Source: Tubulanus polymorphus
Taxonomy: Eukaryota > Nemertea > Palaeonemertea > Tubulaniformes > Tubulanidae
Assembly: GCF_964204645.1 (NCBI RefSeq)
Contig: NC_134029.1
Span: 7,704,001-7,768,000 of the forward strand
Length of the DNA stretch: 64,000 bases
Reading direction: 5' to 3'
The notes beneath the pieces were generated by a model that searched no databases, had not been told where the DNA came from, and saw only the letters and a list, made by a program, of their open reading frames with translations. The translations under genes and the position numbers were made by a program. Below are positions 55,688 to 64,000 of this stretch, piece by piece. Numbering within the stretch: position 1 is the stretch's first letter; each line of letters opens with the position of its first letter.

Positions 55688-57237
55688 GTATAGAAGGTCG
55701 ATAAATGATGAAGGAAATCCGCGGTGACTGCTGCCGATCAGGGGTTTGTTTTCAGTAAATGAAGACTAGTGCGCGAGAGCATGGGCCACCCGTATATGTA
55801 TACATGACGTATAGTTGTTCCCAGTTATCTCATATCTTTAACCATATCTACATACGTAGAGCTGATCTTAAAGAAAAGATTAGATCAACACTGGAACAAG
55901 GTATAAGACCCATGACTTAAAAATACCCAGCCCTGCAGCATCGAAGCTTTACAGCATACGAAGTAGTGGATGATATGTAAATAGTACCTATCGTCATATC
56001 TTCCGATAGCTTCACCACAGTAGGGTGAGCCAAAAAAATAAGAGGAGTCAATAGTTATATCTATAAAAGTCGTTTTATCTCAATGTGTGTCTCTTTAATG
56101 ACATTCTTAAGCCTCTGAGTTACGTGAATTATCGCCGAGTTAAACTTATTTCATGTTTGGTAAATCTATTTTAGAGAATCCAGTTCTATCTGGCAATTGT
56201 TAAATCAGGAACTGATTTTTGTTACGTTCGCAATAATCAAATTACTAGTAGCAAGTAATGTACTGCGAATGAGCTTCACCGACGTTTTTCACGAATACTG
56301 GAAAAATCTAACTGCTAAATCTGACCGCGAATGATTGAGACGTAAAAGTCTACGGAGATTGAACTCGGCAAAATGTGATAAAAAAGGTTTCACGGAAGTT
56401 ATTAATCATCGGTAATCTCTCAATTTCCAGCAGTTCGGTCAGGTTTGAAAAACAATGTTAATTCCACGATGCTACACATCAACTCTATGTGTATCTAATT
56501 GCTATTTCCAAGATGTATATGTCTTAGCATTATCAAGCAGATTTGTAGACAGAAGTGCCATTCGAACGTCTGCGAGTATGTCCGAAATTCAAAGCGACTT
56601 TTCTTTTAACGTATCTATATTTTGCTGATTCGATGGGCATTTACGATGAATAGCTTTTGTTCCGTTTCAATGTTCTAAGAAAAATGTCACTTTCATTTTC
56701 TGCCAAAAGCAGAATACTGCAAATACTCATTGTTGATATTGTTCAGTGCCAAACGTATGATGTTTTTAAGCTTGTTGTTGAGGATGATTTCTAAGGGCGT
56801 CGAAATTTCTAGATATTTTTCGTTAATTTCCCTATCTCAGACAAAATGGTCTTCAACAATTATATTTGGCAATGTAGCAGCGGTCATCATAATGCGATTA
56901 GGACCATCAAGCCAATTCACACCTGTAGAACAATGACGAAATTGTGTGTTTCTTGGTATCTTAATTAGCGCTATCACAAGGACCCGTCCAGGGGGGATGA
57001 CGCTTTTACGCAACAAAATAAATGTCCTCGTGTAAGCTCAGGTGCCCGAGTCACACTGACATTGATTTTCTTACAAAAAGATAGAAATCAAATACAAACT
57101 AAGTACAAAAATACGTAGACATCATGAGGGATCGCAAGCTATACTCGTTGCTATGTCACGGTTGCCGTGGTAACCGTACACAAATTAGATAGTTAAATGG
57201 TGAACCATTAGACCAAGCTCTGCTCAGACAAAATGTT
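55688..57237. other. No gene recognised
   Basis: A hydrophobic plus-strand frame at 56730-56936 is not supported by splice sites. Nothing else was seen. Confidence 0.45.
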
Positions 57238-57319
57238 GCACACGGCACCGAAAAAACGTTTTTTCACGAGGAAAAAACGTTTTTTCACGAGGAAAAAACG
57301 TTTTTTCGGTGCCGTGTGC
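57238..57319. mobile_element. Hairpin MITE with 21-bp internal repeats
   Basis: The ends GCACACGGCACCGAAAAAAC and its exact complement form a perfect stem. Inside are tandem copies of a 21-bp unit built on AACGTTTTTTCACGAGGAAA. Related CACACGG / CCGTGTGCG ends recur at 57600-58020. Confidence 0.7.
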
Positions 57320-58977
57320 GTTGGGCATTACAAAACGAAAATCACGAAAATGTGCTGCCCTGTACTGCTGGTGCTAGAGGGGTCGGTGCTTGGTCTTAGC
57401 AAACATATGAGAAAGAGGATTTGCCAATTGTGTAGCCAACTAGCGCCTCGTTACGATTCGGCGCTAGCACTTTGTCATCAGTTCCAGTTGCGCAAATGCC
57501 CTCCCATGGAAAATATCCTTTTTTCTCAGGATTTTTTCTTTGGCTAAGTGTCTCGCAGTAAGGTACAAACGTAATTTAACGACTCATTGACATCTTTAAG
57601 CCCAACACCGAAAAAACGTTTTCGATGTTTTTTGTTATGCCGTGTGCGGGGGAGGCAAAACACAAAACGCCGAACAGAAAAACGTTTTTCGCGAAACAAA
57701 CACTGCTTGATTTGCAAAAACGTTTTATGTAATCGAAAACGTTTTTCGTCCAGTGTGCGGTGGATTTTTTGTGTTTTGCAAAACATCCACGGCTGAATGG
57801 CCAATCAGCGAGCAACAATGTATCACATGGCATTACAATGGATGTGAATAAGTGAGTTTATTGTTGCCTCCATGGTGCAAGAAATGTGTTATACGCGTTT
57901 TCGTTATGCTGTGTGCGTTGAACGTTTTATCGTTTGCGGGCAAAACGTTTTACGAAAAACAATTTGTGAAAAACGTGTTTTCTCTTTTAGCGAAACAAAT
58001 GTTTTGCCGTGTGCGGAAGGCTTTACTGTTGATAGTTAGTACCTCACGGTAAAAGTCGAAAGTAAAATTTTTTTGCAAAGTCTTTTGAGGTGTCGTCTCG
58101 GGAACATATCGGTAAATGTATCATCATTCCGATCAACTTGAGAATATCTCGCAGAAAAATTTTTTTGATAAATAACTTTTTCTGTCAAATTAGTAACTTA
58201 ACTCGCAGAAAATATCTTTCATTGCTAATTTCTTCTGGTGATTTGATAAAACATTGTTCTGTGTCTCCAGGACACTTCTGTACTAAGGCTTCCAACTTCC
58301 ATCATGTATATCCTGAAAAGAATCGCTAGGATTTTCGAGGACAACGTCATACAGTCGTTTTATTCCATTTCTTCACGTTTTCGGATATGGTAGAAATCGC
58401 AAAAATCGCACTCATTTTTTTCAAACGATTTTATTTCTGAACATTTAATCGACAAAATAAAACATGTATGGAATATGAAATGAATTAAGAGAGAAATTTG
58501 TTCATGGATTTCTTGCATATAAATTGATCATCCTGATAGATCAAATTAGTACAGTGTTCTACCGTTTTAATCACGCGAGTTTTAAATGAATAACATAAAC
58601 GACATTTGATTTATTTCCTGAATAATTTACATCAATAGACACCAGATTTACAAAGTGTTATATACTAAATTACATATACCGATGTTAAATAACAGCAGCG
58701 TAACAACCTAGAAGAAAATCAAGAGAATTGTGGCTTCACGCTAATTTCAGATTGAAGTCACTGACACCGATTTGATAATGAATATGATGGACATGTATGC
58801 ATTGCGTCTCAGTGCGGTAAACAATGAAAGTTGCAAGAATACATTTAAATTGCTAATAGAATTTTTCTTCAAAAAGGAAAGTTTTAAGACGAGATTTCAA
58901 ATCGCCAATGTCATTATACAGTTCCGAAGATTTCTAATGAGCGCAGATGCTTGACTGAACCCTGAAGCTTACCACGC
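57320..58977. other. Cluster of CGTTTT/CCGTGTGCG repeats, then the 3' flank of the receptor gene
   Basis: Between 57600 and 58020 the motifs aaaacgttttt, ccgtgtgcgg and cagtgtgcgg recur in both orientations, apparently two or three decayed relatives of the MITE at 57238; the frames there are artefacts. For the minus-strand receptor gene, the first polyadenylation signal AATAAA after its stop lies at 58615-58610, implying a 3' UTR of about 370 nt. Confidence 0.55.
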
Positions 58978-61900
58978 TTATTTTGTTTTCTTTTTGAAAA
59001 TCGATGCGATGCTTATCGTAGACAATGTGTACAATACCGGATTGAGGGCTGAATTGATAGGGAGAATACAAATTGCCATCCAAGCAGTGATTTGGGGCTC
59101 GATGAAAATACCGTTCATAGCGCATGCGATCAAAACGAGAATCGGCGCCCAACAAACGACGTCACTGAAAATCAACATGGCGGATCGTTCGGCCAATCGA
59201 ATTTCCTTTTCGATATCGGATCTACCGGCTCGTTTTCTCGTCTGTCGACTGAATATATAAATCGCCAAATAGCCTAAACACGTCACCAACAAAGCTGCGC
59301 TGTTGGCTATAACGATGAACACTAGCTGGTACTCCCAGTGTGCGCTGTCTCGTTTGAAGCTAATCTGTAGACAAACCGAGCTCAGATCAGCCACTTCGAA
59401 ATATGGGATGCCAAATGTTGGAACCGACGACATTACAATACACCAAAACCAGATGGAGGGAATCGCATACTTTTTCACCTGTTCGACAGAAAGCCGCCAG
59501 AATTTGAAGGCAAATACGGTGGCCAAGACTCGATCGACGGTAATAGACACAATAGTTATCAGCGACAGTTCGCTGGAAAGCATTGATAAAAAGCTAGCAA
59601 ATTTACAAAGAAAGCTACCGGTCCAGTAATCTGATTCGATGAAATAACGACCTCTTGACGACAGATCTTTTCCTGCTATGATGAATAAGTAGATTCCCAT
59701 AAGAAGGTCAGCTATGCCGAGATTTACGATCAAAAGAGAGGCGACATTCATTTTACGTTCACGCATACGCCAAGTAATTACGAAGCTATTTCCGAACACA
59801 GCCAAAGAGCCTATTACCCAAACAACTGTTTGAAGGAGCCCGTTATGTAGCAGATCCTCGCATGAGGAAAATTCGCCTTTGATTGGACTACAACTTTTAG
59901 CATTCTTTGCCAGGCAACAATATTTGAAATTCGAGGTGAGAACATCCGTCTGATTCAGGTTAACGAATACTTCGCTATGAAGGTCGTCCATTTGGTTATC
60001 TCGAAGGTCAAGGTAACGTAGACTGTCTAGACCAATAAAAGCCTGGTCTCTAACTGTCTTCACGTTATTACGTCTGAGTATTAAACTTTTCAGACCAGAC
60101 AGACCCCTGAAGATACCAGGTTTTAAAATTCCGAGATCGTTGTCAGAAATATTCAAATACGGAAGTTTTGACACACCGTGAAATAAACCAGCACTGATAG
60201 ATTTCAACGAATTTCCTCCTAGCTGAAGATCCATCAAATTGACGAGGCCCCGAAGATTTGGCAGAGTGTTAAATCTATTAAAAGATATATCAAGGCAATA
60301 CAGGTTCTTCATTTGTTGGAAGAAGTTCGTCGGAATATATTCTAGTAAGTTGTTAGATAAATCTAGGAAACCGATGTGAGGAAGGGTTAGATTGGGCAGT
60401 ATTTTCAATTTGCTATACGATAGGTCCAGTGCCCGCACCTCGCGGTTAACAACATCGTCAAAATCGGTGACATTGAAGCCGGCACGACACGAAACGGAAT
60501 AAGCATCGACAATACACTGAAGTTGCGCGAAAGACTTGTAATCGCAAAGTTTTTCATCGTCGGCAAATTTTGGGCAATCGATTTTGCCGTCACAGACCTC
60601 CATCTGCGAGAGGCAAAACGATTCACCGCGGCACGAAAACTCCCCAGGACAACGATTGTTGCGTGGGCAGTCCTTCTCATCGAAACCGCCAAAACAATCC
60701 CAAACACCGTCGCAAACCTTTTGAGTAGGGATGCAATACGAGGCCGGACATTTGAACATGTGTGGACACTGAAAATCATGGCAATCAACCAAATGGTGAC
60801 GGCGACGGCAATAGTCATAGCCATGTCGGTTTTGACCCATGATACAAGACAGCGATCTGTTGATACAAGTCAAGGACTCACGAAAAGAGCACAACACTTG
60901 TTGTGTTTCGTTGCAAAATGGCCTATTCGACGCCTCTACGATCAAATGCCCGTTCAATGAATTCAACCTATCTCTAGGGTAGAAATTCATTGCGTTCGAT
61001 GTGCTTAGCATTTCATCGAGAACGTTCTCATCTTTGGCAATTGTGCCCGGACAGTCAGGATATCCATCATTGACTAGAAACAGGGGCAAGCATTCGCCAG
61101 TATTGCATCGAACTCCCGAACACTTCGGGTTTACATCGCATTTCTTCTCGTCGGACCCGTCTATACAGTCTATGTTCAAATCGCATCTAAACCGTGATGC
61201 AATACATTCGCCGGAATTGCATTGGAATTGGTCGTCAGCACAAGACGGATAGACGCATCCGTCTTCATCGGAACCGTCATCACAGTCGCTATAGCCATCA
61301 CAATACAGCGACCAGGGTATGTAATTATAGTTATCTCTCTGGCATTGGTAAAAACGAGGTTTCGAATACGTACAATTCATTTCATCTTCCCCATCAGCGC
61401 ATTGGCGATATCCATCACACACTCTAAACTTCGGTACACATGTGCCATCGGAGCAACGAAACTGGCGAACCTGGTCGCAAACGTAGAAATTTGGTTGCTC
61501 TATCGGATCGGTTTTGCAAAGAACGTTCAGCAAACGTGGGTATAGTGAAGAGTCACCGTTCGGCCTGTCGATCTTATAAAGAATAGTTTCGTTTTTATCT
61601 AACTTTCGAAATTCCCAATTGGCGTTAGATTCTGAGTTTTTATCGATGTAGTAATCGAAGTCGGTTTCATTCGATGCAATCCAAATTCCGCCGAAATCGT
61701 ACTTATGCATCCACACGTTCAAATATTTGTTTAACGATTCGATGGACAGGGCATCTTTTTGTAAAATGTGGCTGTCACGGTTTCGACAAATCAGTTCGGC
61801 CGATGAAAACGCTAATGGCTCGAGTAAGCTCTCCATCGAAGTATATAGGGCTATACAATGACCGTCGATCATACTAAATTCTTGGGGACAAAATTTGAGA

Positions 61901-63924
61901 CTGAATCGGTCGTTGTGGTAACCTTCCTGGAGGTATTGCTTGCTGACAGATTGGGTTTCATTTTGCTCGGTAACTTTTTCCGTTTTCGCTGCCTTCTTCT
62001 TACATATGGACATAGCGTTATCCATCGGCAAGTTGCATGGTACGAGCATCCATTGCATCGGCATCATTGAGGATATGAATAACATACCAACACATCTTTT
62101 GTTGCCATAATGTGACGGTTGTGGCATCAAACGGGATCCTATGATAAGGAGTTGCTGTCCATCTAACTCGGGTAAGTTGACTGCTGCCCACGGGTTTGAG
62201 GGAGAGAACCAATTTGTTACGGTTAAAGGATTACCATCAATCCAGCGGAAAGCATTCTAAAATATGAAACATGCATCAATGAGGCAAATAAACATTGACA
62301 GTTGCTAGATATCATTTTGTTTGGGTACTTTGAGAACGCAAGGGCGGACCCAGGGTGCCTCATATGCCTCGCTTAAGGCACTCAAAAATTTCAGTTGCGC
62401 GTTTAAGAAACGGGCAAAAAATTCTTTTTTATGATTTGGAATTTTTGTAGAATTATTTCATGTTTGATATTGATAATGAATGAATTTTCCCCGTTGGTCG
62501 ATTAAGCCAAGCAGGGCGTCGACCGATTTGTTAACGTTTCGGCGTTCAATAAATGAGCCGTTACACATATGGCCTGTGCCCTTTTGAATGGCGAGATAGT
62601 CAAAATTAAACCGTAGATCTACTTCTACATATCTTTTTATTATTCGCCAATAACGATTTTCCAAATTTGGCGACAATTTCTCGTTTTCTAGGGCATGGAA
62701 GCCCCATTTCATAGTTTTGCAACAATATGGCACAAGAGCAATAGAAGTTTAACTTAAGTTAGTGCGCAAAAATCCAGGGCTTACAATTTGCCTATTTTCT
62801 TTTAAAAAAATCGAAAATTACAGAAAGGGCGCATGTAAACGCCTGCTTTCAAACAAAATTTAGAATAAATTGATAGCGTGCCAAGTTTTTAATTGTATGG
62901 CCATTTTACTGAACGGCATTTCAAAATTACGAATCCAAATTAAAACCAAAGCTATATTGAGGCATATACTTCCTTCTTAACAGTTTCGAATGTTAGACTT
63001 CACTTCATGATACATGGCAATCGTATCTTCAAGTATAATTTCAATTGATAAAAAAGTATGTAGTCATACTTTGTTACAAATAGCGAACTGATTCATGACA
63101 TCACTAATTCGTTCATTCTATCTATTATATACACATACCTCGGTATTGGTTGCAATCTTACTTCTAGTGAGTCCAATGAATATAAGGGTTCTGTACAGTC
63201 TCTGAGGCGGTAATCGGTGATGCCAGTCGCTAAAAAAGAAGTAATGAATCATTTCGATCTCCTCGTGACTATTGTATGTCAGCAATGAAGCATTTTCTCG
63301 GCGACAGTTCTCGCTAGCTGTTTTCCACGAAAGTGGACGATTCGGCAAAAATGCTTTATAACAGGATCCGGCGTATTGTAACCATCCATCTACGCAGATT
63401 AATGACTGGTCGTTTTCAAAGTGCTTGGTGTTGTACATATTAAAATGAATTACCGCCACGCGATTTTTGATTGTGTAGTCAGCTTGTTTTTCTATATAGT
63501 TGTTTATCTCTATTGCTTTCGTCAAGGCGGCAAAACCAGGTACTGCAGAGTACGAGTTTGTCGCTCTCGTAATGGCACCACTATGCGCCTGTCCAAATTT
63601 CACGAAATTGCCGTGCATTTCGGTAAGACTTGTACTGAATCCGGGGATCACACGGCTGTACTTGAACCTGATGTACGCTTTTTGCAGCTCCAAATTTCCT
63701 CCATGAATTGCCACCATACAGTTGTCACTGCTCATGATGATTTCCCCACAACTATGTTTAGAAAGATCTGCCATCTGGCCGCAGGTGAATACGGTTCTGT
63801 TCATACTTTCACCACAAACGTTGTCGATAGGTATATTGAGCATCCACGAAAATGGCGGAGCTGCGTTCGTTTTGGCAATGTACCCAACGCTGAATAATGC
63901 GAAAAATGTTACGAAGCTTAACAT
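58978..63924 (-). CDS. GRL101-type receptor: C-type lectin, LDLa, LRR and 7TM (two exons)
   Basis: Exons 63924-63139 and 62256-58978 join in phase 0 across a GT-AG intron (62257-63138) that splits a C-type lectin domain, giving 1354 residues. Start ATG 63924 is chosen because it opens a good signal peptide (MLSFVTFFALFSVGYIAKTNA); the longer open frame upstream has no ATG. Order: signal 1-21; an unrecognised Cys-containing region about 37-170; C-type lectin domain 177-347 (SCYKAF, IGLTRS, FRWIDGNPLTVTNW); a degenerate second lectin-like domain about 385-510; LDL-receptor A modules from about 522 to 833, several with CDGxxDCxDGSDE; LRRs about 868-1025; a Cys hinge (YCCLAKNAKSC); 7TM from about 1068. 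Seen are ADLLMG in TM2, DRV (1170-1172) for DRY, CWAP in TM6 and NPVLY (1334-1338) in TM7; the C-tail is only about 16 residues. It fits the type C LGR/GRL101 class, relatives of relaxin receptors. The ligand is unknown. A surface receptor coupling to G proteins is expected from the family. Confidence 0.9.
62257..63138 (-). other. Intron of the receptor gene
   Basis: Donor GAG/GTATGT at 63138 and acceptor tttcatattttag ending at 62257; phase 0. It holds a minus-strand 91-codon frame (62733-62458, LENRYWRIIKRYVEVDLRFN and on) that I do not recognise; it may be a transposon-derived fragment. Near 62341-62360, agggcggacccagggtgcc resembles the terminal repeat of hAT-type MITEs. Confidence 0.85.
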
Positions 63925-64000
63925 TTTGATAATTGCACAAGGGAAATGTCCAGATGAAACGATGCTATGAAAATCACTACCGTGATACACTGCTGCACTC

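Noticed and set aside
57233-58052. Lys/Arg/Phe-rich ORFs (FFTRKKRFFTRKKRFF and similar)
   Set aside because: They come from CGTTTT-type MITE repeats and their 21-bp internal tandem.
60405-60960. 139- and 145-codon ORFs overlapping the receptor exon, and other antisense frames at 58994-62070
   Set aside because: Shadows of the receptor coding sequence, which has clear domain matches in its own frame.

Overview
The window looks like a piece of an invertebrate animal genome. It is AT-rich, gene-poor, has GT-AG introns, and is full of short non-autonomous transposons, satellites and tRNA-derived SINE-like pieces. The only confidently recognised gene is a chemosensory/peptide-type receptor of the GRL101 class (LDL-receptor A modules, leucine-rich repeats, rhodopsin-type 7TM), a class known mainly from molluscs, annelids, brachiopods and deuterostome invertebrates. 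I cannot name the species; a lophotrochozoan is a reasonable guess and no more. I see no prokaryotic-style operons, rRNA genes or viral genes.

Layout. 1-5.3 kb: a perfect 13-bp-arm hairpin with flanking direct repeats, an 8-bp minisatellite, a TA-flanked MITE, a palindromic satellite array (4.4-4.8 kb) and three candidate small exons. 6.4-8.1 kb: a dispersed repeat and a 0.7-kb polypyrimidine microsatellite made of 8-, 6- and 2-bp periods. 9-11.4 kb: a candidate first exon (minus strand) and a (CGAA)75 array. 14-28 kb: MITEs, a foldback-family copy, a TA-flanked element with about 165-bp inverted arms, short Penelope-like insertions carrying hammerhead-ribozyme-like cores, two candidate exons on the minus strand and a 2.1-kb tandem-repeat block. 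30-35 kb: a candidate exon, a decayed LINE reverse transcriptase split by a Penelope-like insertion, and a foldback element with about 585-bp arms. 39.8-41.7 kb: a ~154-bp tandem array interrupted by a Helitron-like element and ending in a frameshifted CXC-domain fragment. 42-52 kb: mostly empty, with MITEs with CAG target duplications, a second hairpin of the first kind, two tRNA-like SINE heads and some weak candidate exons.

53.1-54.5 kb (minus): an intact 459-residue ORF with four in-frame 71-residue repeats, unrecognised. 55.2-55.7 kb (plus): two weak candidate exons. 58.98-63.92 kb (minus): the receptor gene, two coding exons, 1354 residues, with signal peptide, unknown N-terminal region, one split C-type lectin domain, a second lectin-like domain, about six LDLa modules, LRRs, a cysteine hinge and 7TM.

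The genes show no pathway relationship. The main story of the window is layered transposition: at least three short Penelope-like insertions sit inside older repeats with recognisable target-site duplications, so relative ages can be read. Candidate exons are calls from open frame plus splice consensus only; no similarity search was possible.
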